From Rhodothermales bacterium (GTDB lineage: Bacteria; Bacteroidota; Rhodothermia; Rhodothermales; JAHQVL01): 64,000 bases of DNA. This document shows, piece after piece, positions 33,029-41,508 of this stretch (its first letter is position 1; each line of letters begins with the position of its first letter). The DNA is taken from positions 62,001 through 126,000 of the forward strand of contig JAWKNW010000015.1 of the NCBI GenBank assembly GCA_041391505.1. The letters run 5' to 3'. The notes beneath the pieces were generated by a model. It was not told the DNA's origin and searched no databases. It saw only the letters and a list, made by a program, of their open reading frames with translations. The position numbers were made by a program, and so were the translations under genes.

Positions 33029-35182
33029 ATGATACCCATCGTTCGACCTGCCGCGCTACTCCTATTGGCACTCGCGAGCTGCTCGCCCGCCGGCGAGACG
33101 TCGTCATCCGACTGGCTCGTTCATCCGCCTGCCACGCCGGCGGCCATCCGGTACGACGCCGCCGCGCACGAACTGACGCTCGACAACGGGCTCGTCCGCC
33201 GCACACTCCGGCTGGCGCCGAATGCCGCGACGGTGGGGTTTGACAACCTCGTCACGGGCGCCGCGATGCTCCGCGCCGTCCGCCCCGAGGCGCGGGTGCA
33301 GCTGGACGGCATCTGGTACGATGTCGGTGGCCTGACCGGCCAGCCGAACCACGCCTACCTGACGGAGGCGTGGATCGACGCGCTCGAGGCGGACCCGGCC
33401 GCGTTCCGGTTCGCCGGCTACCGGGAGGGGCCCCTCCGGCCGCATCTGGACTGGAAAAACCGCCGCTACGCCGGCAACAGCGTGTGGCCGCCCCCCGGTG
33501 TGGAGGTGGCGCTCCGCTTCGACGCACCGGGCGACCTGGGCGTGGAGGTCGATGTCCACTACGCGCTCCACCGTTCGATGCCCGTTATGGCAAAGTGGCT
33601 TACCGTCCGCAACCGGAGCGCGCGGACCGTCCGGCTCGACCGGTTCGTCAGCGAGGTGCTGGCGGTGGTGGAGGCGGAGTCGTCCGTCGAAACGCGTGAG
33701 CGGTGGATGCTGCCGGCGATGCACGTCCAGAGCGATTACAGCTTCCACGGCATGGACGCGGCGTCCTCCAACGCGACGATCCACTGGATGCCGGACTCGC
33801 TCTACGAGACGCAGGTCAGCTACCTGAAGACCACGCCGGCGCTGCTCGAGAGCCGGCCGCCGATCGGCCCGGGGATCGACCTCGGCCCGGGCGACTCACT
33901 CGTCACCTACCGGACCTACGAGCTGCTCTACGACAGCGACGACCGCGAGCGGCGCGGCCTCGCGGTGCGGCGGATGTACCGGACGATCGCACCCTGGATT
34001 ACCGAGAACCCGATCTTCATGCACGTCCGTGAGTCGGACTCCGCGTCGATCCGGCGCGCCGTCGACCAGGCGGCGGAGGTCGGTTTCGAGATGGTGATCA
34101 TCACGTTCGGGAGCGGATTCGACATGGAGAACGAGGATCCGGCCTACATCGAACGGATCCGGGACGATGTGGCGTATGCCCACGGCAAGGGCATCGAGCT
34201 GGGCGGCTATTCGCTGCTGTCGAGCCGGCGGATCGACGACGAGACCGATGTGATCGACCCGGCGACGGGCCGGCCGGGCGGCGCCCAGTTCGGCAACGCG
34301 CCGTGCCTCACGAGCCGGTGGGGCGAGGCGTATTTCGCGAAGCTCGAACGGTTTCTGGATGCGACGGGCATGGACGTGCTCGAGCACGACGGCTCGTACC
34401 CCGGCGACGTCTGCGCCTCGACGACGCATCCCGGGCACCGCGGCCTGGCGGATTCGCAGTGGCGTCAGTGGGAGCGGATCACCCGGTTTTATGCCCGCGC
34501 GCTGGCGAACGGCGTCTACCTGAACGTCCCCGACCTCTATGTCCTGAACGGCTCAACCAAGATCGCGATGGGGTACCGGGAGACGAACTGGAGCCTGCCG
34601 CGCGCCCAGCAGATCATCCATGGCCGGCAGAACATCTACGACGGCACCTGGGAGAAGACCCCCTCGATGGGGTGGATGTTTGTGCCGCTCGTCGAGTACC
34701 ACGGCGGCGGCGAGGCCGCCACGCTCGAACCGCTCTCCGACCATCTGGACGCGTACGAGGCCCATCTCGCCAACCTGTTCGGAAATGGCGTGATGGCGGC
34801 GTATCGAGGGCCACGGCTGTACGACACGGACGAGACGAAAGCGGTTGTGAAGCGGTGGGTGGATTTCTACAAACGTTACCGCGCGACGCTCGACGGCGAC
34901 ATCATCCACCTCCGCCGCGCCGACGGCCGGCGCTGGGACGGGCTGCTCCACGTCAATCCCGAGGCGGATGTGAAAGGCCTCGCCATGATCTACAACCCGA
35001 CGGATTCGGAGCTGCGCGAGACGATCCGTCTGCCGCTGTATTACACGGGGCTGACCGATCGCGCGCAGGTCCGAGTTGGGGATGGACCGGCTGCGCGGAT
35101 GGGATTGGATCGGGGGTATTACATCGAGGTAGAGGTCGCTGTGCCGGCGAATGGATGGCAATGGGTAGAGATTAGCGATTAG
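33029..35182 (+). CDS. Exported TIM-barrel glycosidase candidate, alpha-galactosidase-like
   Basis: A 717-aa lipoprotein (signal MIPIVRPAALLLLALASC, lipobox ALASC). Residues ~30-270 resemble an N-terminal beta-sandwich of large glycosidases (LDNGLVRRTLRLAPNAATVG). The middle (~330-620) resembles a GH36/GH27-like barrel: FEMVIITFGSGFDMEN, GKGIELGGYSLLSS and DVLEHDGSYPGD, where an Asp catalytic residue may lie. The C-terminal 90 residues look like a sandwich domain. Exact family not settled, GH36-like by order and motif style. The stop is taken from a GATTAGC repeat. Divergent from the sialidase-like gene, so the pair may degrade the same glycan. Confidence 0.72.
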   Translation: MIPIVRPAALLLLALASCSPAGETSSSDWLVHPPATPAAIRYDAAAHELTLDNGLVRRTLRLAPNAATVGFDNLVTGAAMLRAVRPEARVQLDGIWYDVGGLTGQPNHAYLTEAWIDALEADPAAFRFAGYREGPLRPHLDWKNRRYAGNSVWPPPGVEVALRFDAPGDLGVEVDVHYALHRSMPVMAKWLTVRNRSARTVRLDRFVSEVLAVVEAESSVETRERWMLPAMHVQSDYSFHGMDAASSNATIHWMPDSLYETQVSYLKTTPALLESRPPIGPGIDLGPGDSLVTYRTYELLYDSDDRERRGLAVRRMYRTIAPWITENPIFMHVRESDSASIRRAVDQAAEVGFEMVIITFGSGFDMENEDPAYIERIRDDVAYAHGKGIELGGYSLLSSRRIDDETDVIDPATGRPGGAQFGNAPCLTSRWGEAYFAKLERFLDATGMDVLEHDGSYPGDVCASTTHPGHRGLADSQWRQWERITRFYARALANGVYLNVPDLYVLNGSTKIAMGYRETNWSLPRAQQIIHGRQNIYDGTWEKTPSMGWMFVPLVEYHGGGEAATLEPLSDHLDAYEAHLANLFGNGVMAAYRGPRLYDTDETKAVVKRWVDFYKRYRATLDGDIIHLRRADGRRWDGLLHVNPEADVKGLAMIYNPTDSELRETIRLPLYYTGLTDRAQVRVGDGPAARMGLDRGYYIEVEVAVPANGWQWVEISD

Positions 35183-35189
35183 CGCGAAT
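35167..35189 (+). repeat. Short period-7 repeat over a stop codon
   Basis: AGAGATT AGCGATT AGCGCGA. The last codons of the glycosidase candidate (ATT AGC GAT TAG) are read from it. A related CGATNNN run, CGATTTT CGATGTC CGATTGG CGATCC, covers 35461-35487 inside the 3' end of the next gene (minus). Confidence 0.5.
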
Positions 35190-35225
35190 CAGCCGTTGAA
35201 TTAGGGCAAGATGCCCAAAAAAAGA

Positions 35226-35404
35226 TGTCATCTCGACCGGATACGCCGGCTCGCCGGCGAAGTAGCGGAGAGACCTCCTTACAACTGGCTTTTGTATGTC
35301 ATTTGGAGGTCGCGACGCCGCCGCATCGTCCATGGCGCTTTACTCGGCTCAAGGAGGTCTCTCCACTTCCCCCCGCGTACGCGGGGGTTTCGGTCGAGAT
35401 GACA
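35226..35404 (-). repeat. ~178-bp palindromic MITE-like element, copy 2 (inverted)
   Basis: Same terminal blocks as copy 1 (TGTCATCTCGACCG ... GGAGAGACCTCCTT) on both arms. The reverse complement of its interior aligns with the copy 1 interior (GATGCGGCSGCGTCG, then CTCCAAATGRCAT). The two inner palindrome types are swapped, as expected for an inverted copy: CGCCGGCTCGCCGGCG is now on the left and CCCCGCGTACGCGGGG on the right. The left flank (AGCCGTTGAATTAGGGCAA) matches the copy 1 right flank. Confidence 0.88.
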
Positions 35405-35452
35405 TGTTTATTATCGTTTGAGTTGGGTGCGAATTGCCCTCAAGTGGGGGCC

Positions 35453-36733
35453 TCACTGGGCGATTTTCGATGTCCGATTGGCGATCCAAATTCCCGTGTG
35501 GTAGTCGGTGTAGTGCACATAGGCGCCGTTCATCCACAGGACGAGGTCGTCGGTGCCGGGGTAGCCGTAGGGGACGACGGGGCGGACGTTGAGAGCCTCA
35601 GAGTGCTGGGTGATCGGGTGGGAGGTCCAGGTGGCGCCGGCGTCCGGCGTGTCCCACCGCTCGATTTCGAACACCCCGTCGACGGGCCTGGAGAGGTAGA
35701 CGATGTCGGGGTGGGAAGGGTGGATGACGATGCCGCCCGAGTAATGGACTTCGCGTTCGGCCTCGCCGGCGGGCGTCTGGGGAAACCAGGGGCCGGCGGC
35801 GACGATCTGTTGGTCATCCCAGCCGGAGCCGTTCCACCGGGCGTAGTGGTAGCGGTGATCCGTCTCTTCGGGGAGGCGGGTGTAGGCGATGACGGGCGTG
35901 CCGTCGGCATCGGCGGCGATGTCCCAGATCCAGGAGCGGATGCCGGAGGACCGGACGTCGTACACGAGGTCGCTCTCGAGGTGGCGGAAGGGCGTCTCGT
36001 CCATGCCGGCGATCCTGGAGCCATCCGCGCGGTGGAAGGCGCCGGCTTCGTACCGGGCATAATAGATCGAGTTGGTCGGCTCGTTGCGCGGGTGGCCGTC
36101 GGTGAAGGCAAGGTGGATGGCCGATTTGCCATCCGAAAACACCTTCAGATAGGGCCGGATGTCGTCGGATTCCCGGCCGGTCTCCTGGAGCAGGATCCGC
36201 GGCTCCGACCAGGCGACGCCGTCTTCCGACGTCGAAAACGTCGGTTTCCAGCTGGGGCCTCGCCAGAAGACGTAGAACCGGCCTTCATCCCGCAGATAGA
36301 CCGGATGGCTGTAGGTGATCCGGTCGGTGTCCGACACCGTGACCGGATCGCTCCACGACGTGATATCCTCCGGATTCAGCGTGGTGCGGGTGAAGAGGCC
36401 CTTGCCGTTGTGGCGGGCATAAAAGGCCATGAGCCGGCCGTCGTCGAGCGGCAGGAGCGAGGCCGTGTTGTGGTCGTCGACGTCCCAGTCCAGCTCCAGG
36501 GTGTGCATGGCCACGCCCTTCGTGTCGTGGTCGTAGGAGCCGACGGTCAGCTGCCCGCCGGCCGTCATCCAGGCGGCGTAGGTACGTCGATGGGCGCCGT
36601 CGATGTACGCGGCGCGCGGGTCCTGGTACCAGCACCAGGCGCCGTCGTCGGTGAGGACGAACGGGGTGTCGGCCGGCGGGGTGTCGGTGGCGCAGCCGGC
36701 GAGGAGGAGAAAAAAGAGGAGGTAGCGAAACAT
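35453..36733 (-). CDS. BNR-4 repeat lipoprotein
   Basis: A 426-aa exported lipoprotein (MFRYLLFFLLLAGC). The body is a propeller of the BNR_4 family: DGAWCWYQDPRA, DVDDHNTASLLPLDDGR and FWRGPSWKPTFSTSEDGV are typical, followed by RYHYARWNGSGW and SGGIVIHPSHPDIVYLS. Family members are found in glycan-use loci and may bind or cleave polysaccharides (some are linked to ulvan or rhamnogalacturonan lyases). The last 11 residues come from a CGATNNN period-7 repeat, so the natural C-terminus may have been extended by repeat DNA. Lies just beyond MITE copy 2. Confidence 0.85.
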   Translation of the reverse strand: MFRYLLFFLLLAGCATDTPPADTPFVLTDDGAWCWYQDPRAAYIDGAHRRTYAAWMTAGGQLTVGSYDHDTKGVAMHTLELDWDVDDHNTASLLPLDDGRLMAFYARHNGKGLFTRTTLNPEDITSWSDPVTVSDTDRITYSHPVYLRDEGRFYVFWRGPSWKPTFSTSEDGVAWSEPRILLQETGRESDDIRPYLKVFSDGKSAIHLAFTDGHPRNEPTNSIYYARYEAGAFHRADGSRIAGMDETPFRHLESDLVYDVRSSGIRSWIWDIAADADGTPVIAYTRLPEETDHRYHYARWNGSGWDDQQIVAAGPWFPQTPAGEAEREVHYSGGIVIHPSHPDIVYLSRPVDGVFEIERWDTPDAGATWTSHPITQHSEALNVRPVVPYGYPGTDDLVLWMNGAYVHYTDYHTGIWIANRTSKIAQ

Positions 36734-36818
36734 GCCTTGCGGGTGTATGGATGCGGAGCGACAGAATGTCGGTCTTGGGGAGTCTCTGCGTGCGGCTGGG
36801 AAGTATGACGCGGTGCAG

Positions 36819-37412
36819 TCAGGGTGCAGGCGGCGGAGCGTCCAGCAGGCGGACGATCGCATCGAGCACGCGGCGATCCGCTAACATAAGCGGGTGGGCG
36901 GCAATGGGCAACCGGATGTCCGGGTGGTTCTGCAGCACCGCGCTGCGGGCGGGGACGACGAGCAGATCGTACGGCGTCCACAGCGAAACGAATCCCACCT
37001 GGCGGAGCGTGTCCGCATCGCGGTTCAGGTCTTCGATGAACGGGCTTCCGGGCCGCATCTGCCGCAGGCCGGGAAGGGGGGCGAAGTGGGACCAGAACGT
37101 GCCCCGGTGCGGGGCGGCGAGCGTGAGCAGCCGGCCGACCTGCGCGAGCCCGCCGAGCCGCTGCACATAGTAGCGTGCGATCAGGCCGCCCATGCTGAAC
37201 CCGATCAGGTCGAACGCCGCGCCGGCGAGTTCGCCGCGGGCATACTCGGCCAGCTGGCCGGCGAGGGTTTCGAGCCCCACCCGGCCATCGCTCGGTTTGA
37301 AGTCGAGCGCATGCGTTGTTCTGCCGTGGTCAGCCAGCCGTTTCTCGATCCGGCGAAAAACAGCGCCGGTGTCGAGGAAGCCGTGGACGAGTACGACGGG
37401 GCGAGCGGGCAT
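36819..37412 (-). CDS. Lipase/esterase-like alpha/beta hydrolase
   Basis: A 197-aa alpha/beta-hydrolase. The oxyanion segment VVLVHGFLDTG is near the N-terminus, the nucleophile elbow is GFSMGGLIARYYV (Ser ~94), and the Asp and His are probably in the RNADTLRQ-VGFVS region and in AAHPLML near the end. It resembles triacylglycerol-lipase/PGAP1-like serine hydrolases. The ATG at 37412 abuts the large period-7 repeat array (from 37414), so its leader is made of repeat DNA. No signal peptide, hence cytoplasmic. Confidence 0.83.
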   Translation of the reverse strand: MPARPVVLVHGFLDTGAVFRRIEKRLADHGRTTHALDFKPSDGRVGLETLAGQLAEYARGELAGAAFDLIGFSMGGLIARYYVQRLGGLAQVGRLLTLAAPHRGTFWSHFAPLPGLRQMRPGSPFIEDLNRDADTLRQVGFVSLWTPYDLLVVPARSAVLQNHPDIRLPIAAHPLMLADRRVLDAIVRLLDAPPPAP

Positions 37413-37413
37413 G

Positions 37414-37707
37414 GGGGATGGGGGATTTGGGATGCAAGATGCGGGATGCAGGATGCGGGATTTGGGATGCAAGATGCGGGATGCAGGATTTGGGATGCAG
37501 GATGCGGGATGCAGGATGCGGCGTGCAAGATGTTGAGTGACAGACATCCTGCATCCAACATCCTGCATCAAAATCCCATGTACAACATCCTGCATCCAAC
37601 ATCCTGCATCAAAATCCCATCTACAACATCCTGCATCCCAAATCCTATTTACAACATCCTGCATCCAACATCCTGCATCCCAAATCCTATTTACAACATC
37701 CTGCATC
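37414..37707. repeat. Largest period-7 inverted repeat array (GGATGCA/TGCATCC family)
   Basis: Seventeen 7-mers of GGATG type (37414-37532: GGGGATG, GGGGATT, TGGGATG, CAAGATG, ...), then the apex TTGAGTG ACAGACA, then reverse-complement units (TCCTGCA TCCAACA ...) to about 37707. A 14-nt spacer of AAATCCYATNTACAAC type recurs four times in the right arm and once at 19-kb. The phase shifts by 1 nt near 37568. It lies between the divergent lipase-like gene and the 668-aa gene. Same apex style as at 19054. Confidence 0.92.
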
Positions 37708-37852
37708 TCCCATCCCCCAAACCCCGCTGTCGGCTGGCGGGTTCTGTTTGCGCATCTCTCTACACACTCCGAATCCGCGGCGCGTTCCCCCTCTTTTCTG
37801 CCGCGCCTATCGCCTCTATACCTGCATTATCTCATGGTGACCACATACGATC

Positions 37853-39859
37853 ATGGCCAAACAATCGAAACAGAAGGCTGCCGCTGAGGCGGTGCCTGAC
37901 CAGCAAGTGCTCACGGAGCGCCAGGCGCTCCGGCTGAGCGAACTTTCCGGCGTGCCGGCGCAAGAACTCGTCAAAACGACGTTCGCCGAAGCCCACGAAC
38001 GGGTGAAGTGGCTGATCGATCCCCAGCTGCTCTTTTTCCGCCGCATCTGCGGCCGCGTCGTCAAAAACGACCCCGTGACCGGGGTGCAGTACGGCGTACC
38101 CAACGCGACGGTGCACGTGCAGGATACGGACTGCTCGTTTTTCGGCTTCTTCCCCGGGGGATCGCCGTTCTACTGGCTCTTCCCCTTCAACTGCCGGACC
38201 GAGGAGATCGCGACGGTGAAAACCGACGCCTGCGGCAACTTCTGCGTCTTCGTCCCGCGCTGGGAGATCGACTGGATTCTCCGCTGGCGGCTGAAATACG
38301 TGTGCTATCCGGACATCCGGATCCCGAATCTGGAGGATCTCGTCCGCGAACTCTTCCCCATCCCGCAGCCCGATCCGCCCCCGTTCCGTCTGGATCGGCC
38401 GGAAGTGTTCGAGCGGCTGAAGGAAGTGCTCGGCGCCGGCGCCGCCGTCCGGCTCGAGGCACTCCGCGAATCGCCGGCGTTCGGCGCGTCCGCGCTCGAG
38501 GCGCAGGCCGTGCTCGAAGGGCCGGCGTTCACGACGCCGGTGCCGCCTCCGTTGCCCGTGGCGCTGACGGAGCGCGAGGGACGCGAAAAAGCCTTCGCAT
38601 CGTTTGCGTCGCAGCACAACGTGGCGGCGCGGGATCTCTCGCCGGCGCGGTACCTCGGACCATTCCTGAAGTGCAAGGCCGTGCTGGTGCCCGAATGGCA
38701 GCCGATTTTCGATGTACCGGACATCACGTTCCGCGTGACGCAGGATTACGACTTCGACGGGGTCGAGGAAGTGATCTACAACGAGGGCTTTTTTGATGTC
38801 CGCTGGAATGCCGGCCCCATCCCGAACGTGACGCTCGTGGCGTCCGGCAGCGCCCTGGCGTCGCCGATCTGCGCGGGGCCCGTCGTCCCGCCGTGTTCGG
38901 TGCCGACCATCGTCACCGCCGGCCTGATGCCGCTTGAGCCCGGTTACCACAGTGCGGCAGGATACGCGCTGAGGCCGAACCGGCCGCGACGCCTGCCCCC
39001 GCCGGATGCGGCGTTCGGGTTTGCGGACAGTCCGAAACTGGCGGTCGGCGAGGCGCCGTATGCCGGGACGATCCAGCTGCACGGGTGCCATCGGTTTGCC
39101 GGCGCGCAATTCTATCGGCTGGTGTACGCCTTTGAGGGCGGGTCGGAGGTGCCTTTTACCCAGTTCTCCTGGAACGCGCCCCGGCTCGGTGGCGGCGCGC
39201 CGGTGCCCTTTGTGCCGGACGCGAACGGCTGGTACCCCATCGTCCCGGCGGCGGACCTCGTCTTTCCCCACTGGCTGTTGAACTGGGAGACCTGGCGCCT
39301 GACCCACGGGCATTATGCGGTGAAGCTCCAGACGGGCAACGCCGCGAAGTCGGTCATCGGGGAGAGCGCGCCGGTCGCGTTCGAGGTGGACAATACGAAC
39401 CCGATCGCTTCGTTTGGCACCATCGCCTGGCGCGAGGCCGGCTCGGTGGGATGGCAAAATCTTCCGGATTCGTGCCCGGTGCTGAGCCGGCCGGCGGGTC
39501 AGGATATCGAGATCCGCGTGAGTTACACGGCGTCGGCACCGCACTTCCGCAATGTCCAGGCGGGGGTCAGCGGATGCGACGGCAGCCCGCTGGCGCGGAT
39601 CGGCGACATGACGATCCCGTCGCAGCGCAGCCGGTTCGAGCGGTGGCACATCGCCGTGTCGGAGACCGGCTGGAGCAACGTGGGCACGTTTTTGTTGCCC
39701 GCCGGCACGCAGGATGGCGCCTACACCGTGGCGCTGGATGCCTACGGCCGCGCCTTCAACCCCGCCGGCAGCGACGCCGGCCCGGGTGCGGACTGGCACT
39801 ACGATCCGAGCTGGTCGCGGAGCCATCCGCGGCGCACGATCTGCGTAATCACGGCGTAA
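37853..39859 (+). CDS. Large protein of unknown function
   Basis: A 668-aa protein with no recognised family. No signal peptide. Residues 1-45 are polar and helical (MAKQSKQKAAAEAVPDQQ). Residues ~60-150 form a Cys-rich domain (VHVQDTDCSFFGFF, FNCRTEEI, DACGNFCVFVPRWE) with a carboxypeptidase-regulatory- or collagen-binding-like look (PNATVHVQDT, VKTDACGNF). A Pro-rich linker follows near 180-240; the rest is all-beta-like with GSEVPFTQFSWN and a TASAPHFRNVQAGVSGC block. It begins 145 bp past the repeat array and could be a structural or adhesive protein, possibly exported by an unconventional route. Confidence 0.75.
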   Translation: MAKQSKQKAAAEAVPDQQVLTERQALRLSELSGVPAQELVKTTFAEAHERVKWLIDPQLLFFRRICGRVVKNDPVTGVQYGVPNATVHVQDTDCSFFGFFPGGSPFYWLFPFNCRTEEIATVKTDACGNFCVFVPRWEIDWILRWRLKYVCYPDIRIPNLEDLVRELFPIPQPDPPPFRLDRPEVFERLKEVLGAGAAVRLEALRESPAFGASALEAQAVLEGPAFTTPVPPPLPVALTEREGREKAFASFASQHNVAARDLSPARYLGPFLKCKAVLVPEWQPIFDVPDITFRVTQDYDFDGVEEVIYNEGFFDVRWNAGPIPNVTLVASGSALASPICAGPVVPPCSVPTIVTAGLMPLEPGYHSAAGYALRPNRPRRLPPPDAAFGFADSPKLAVGEAPYAGTIQLHGCHRFAGAQFYRLVYAFEGGSEVPFTQFSWNAPRLGGGAPVPFVPDANGWYPIVPAADLVFPHWLLNWETWRLTHGHYAVKLQTGNAAKSVIGESAPVAFEVDNTNPIASFGTIAWREAGSVGWQNLPDSCPVLSRPAGQDIEIRVSYTASAPHFRNVQAGVSGCDGSPLARIGDMTIPSQRSRFERWHIAVSETGWSNVGTFLLPAGTQDGAYTVALDAYGRAFNPAGSDAGPGADWHYDPSWSRSHPRRTICVITA

Positions 39860-39878
39860 CGCCCTGCGGGCTTCGCCC

Positions 39879-41456
39879 CTAAAACCGTGATGCCCGGATC
39901 CAGGTGTCCGAACGGGCCCAGGCCGCTTCGAATGCGGTCTGGGCCTCTTCGGCTTCCGCCGTTCGGCCTTGCGCCCGGAGCGCCTCTGCGAGCCCGAACA
40001 GACACCAACCGTTGTTCGGGTGGTCGGCCAGGGCTTCCCGGTAAACGCGCTCGGCATCCGTCGGTCGGCCGGCTTCGAGGAGGGCGGCGCCGAGCCAGTG
40101 GCGCACCGCGAAGTTGAGCGGCTCGGGTTCGTCGTAGATCAGGCTGTCTTCGAGCGCGATGCCGCGTTCGAACGTGGCGATGGCCTCGTCGAGCCGGCCT
40201 TCGCTGCGCAGGATCTCGCCGGCAAGAATGCTTCGCACGGCGCCGACGAGTTTATCGGCGGTGTGGCCTCTGAAGGTGGAGGTGTTGGGTGTCGAGGCGA
40301 TGGCGCGGTCGAGGCGGGAAAGCCTGTCCCGCGCGCCGGCAAGGTCGCCGGTGCGCAGCTGCGCATAGCCCTGGGCGAACTCCCACAGCGCCCGGGGGAT
40401 CGGCTGGGGCGGCGCCGATTTGAGGGTGAGGATTTCATCGAACCGCCCGAAACGGAGCAGCGCGAGCGGCTCGAAAAAGCGGAAGGTGTCTCCGAGCTTC
40501 GCGATGTCCTTGCCGGCCTGGATGGCCACCGCGCCCTGCCCATCCATCGAGGCCGCGAAAAGGAGCATGTGCAGGTTGTGGGAGGGGTAAATGGCGAATC
40601 CCTCACCGATCGCGGCCTTCTGATCTGAATGCCACGCCTGGATATTCGCGCGCACGGCTTCACCCCAGCGGCCCACCCGGTTGTAGGTGTGCGACGGCAT
40701 GTGGTTGATATGGCTCGCGCCGGGAATGGCATTGCCGAGGTAGTCCGTACAAATCTCGGCCTTTTGCGGCACCGAGGTCGACTCCGTGGCGTGGATGTAC
40801 AGGTGGCAGGCCCCGGGATGGCGGATGTCGCGCGCAAGGACGTCCTCCAGCACCGCGTGGATGCGCCGGATGTCCGGGTCTTCGGCATTCCAGCGTCCGC
40901 GTCGCGGTTCGAGCAGCATGAGGGCTTCCGCGTAGAGGGTGCCGGTCTCGAGGTCTTCCGGATACTGCTCGTACACGCCCCTCAGGGTCTCGGCATAGAG
41001 GGTGTCGAGGCGCTTGCGTTCGTCGGTATCGTGGGAGGGGGCGTAGCGCACGGCCATGGCATCGATGAGGGCGCGGTCGGCTCCGGTGACCGAATCGCGG
41101 CGTTTGACCGCCTCCCGGGCGGCCGTGTAAGCGTGCGGCGCGTCGTCGTTCTCCATTGGACCGTTGAGGTAGGGGCCCCAGGACCATGCCTCGCCCCAGT
41201 AGCACATCGCGCAGTCGGGGTCTCGCTTCCAGGCTTCCTGGAATGATGTCGGGGCTTCGTCGCTCGCGAAGGCATACATCATCTGTACGCCCTGATCGAA
41301 ATAGGCCTGGGCCTCCGGGACGGTGGACGCCGGCCGGGTGAAGGGGCCGAGCGCCTTCGTAAGCACCGGCATCGGGCCCTCGGGCGTCGGGTGCACGGTC
41401 AAAGGACCCGGCGCGATGCAGCCGGCGATGAGAATCAGAGGAATGTATCGATGCAT
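39879..41456 (-). CDS. Tetratricopeptide repeat lipoprotein
   Basis: A 525-aa exported protein (MHRYIPLILIAGC lipobox). The conserved N-terminal part has FDQGVQMMYAFASDEA and CAMCYWGEAWSWGPYLN, HLYIHATES and INHMPSHTYNRVGRW, a combination typical of a distinct TPR-containing family in Bacteroidota, Proteobacteria and Planctomycetes. C-terminal TPRs lie around 400-515 (AVRHWLGAALLEAGRPTDAERVY). Function unknown; TPRs suggest protein contacts. It is convergent with the 668-aa gene, 19 bp between stops. Confidence 0.85.
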   Translation of the reverse strand: MHRYIPLILIAGCIAPGPLTVHPTPEGPMPVLTKALGPFTRPASTVPEAQAYFDQGVQMMYAFASDEAPTSFQEAWKRDPDCAMCYWGEAWSWGPYLNGPMENDDAPHAYTAAREAVKRRDSVTGADRALIDAMAVRYAPSHDTDERKRLDTLYAETLRGVYEQYPEDLETGTLYAEALMLLEPRRGRWNAEDPDIRRIHAVLEDVLARDIRHPGACHLYIHATESTSVPQKAEICTDYLGNAIPGASHINHMPSHTYNRVGRWGEAVRANIQAWHSDQKAAIGEGFAIYPSHNLHMLLFAASMDGQGAVAIQAGKDIAKLGDTFRFFEPLALLRFGRFDEILTLKSAPPQPIPRALWEFAQGYAQLRTGDLAGARDRLSRLDRAIASTPNTSTFRGHTADKLVGAVRSILAGEILRSEGRLDEAIATFERGIALEDSLIYDEPEPLNFAVRHWLGAALLEAGRPTDAERVYREALADHPNNGWCLFGLAEALRAQGRTAEAEEAQTAFEAAWARSDTWIRASRF

Positions 41457-41508
41457 GGTGGATTGGGGTGAAATCGTTGCGGGATCGAACGGCGCGACGC
41501 ATGTAGCG

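Noticed and set aside
37207..37740. Similar Cys/Met/Asp-rich open frames on both strands
   Set aside because: Same artefact from the heptamer array; the lipase-like gene itself begins only at 37412.
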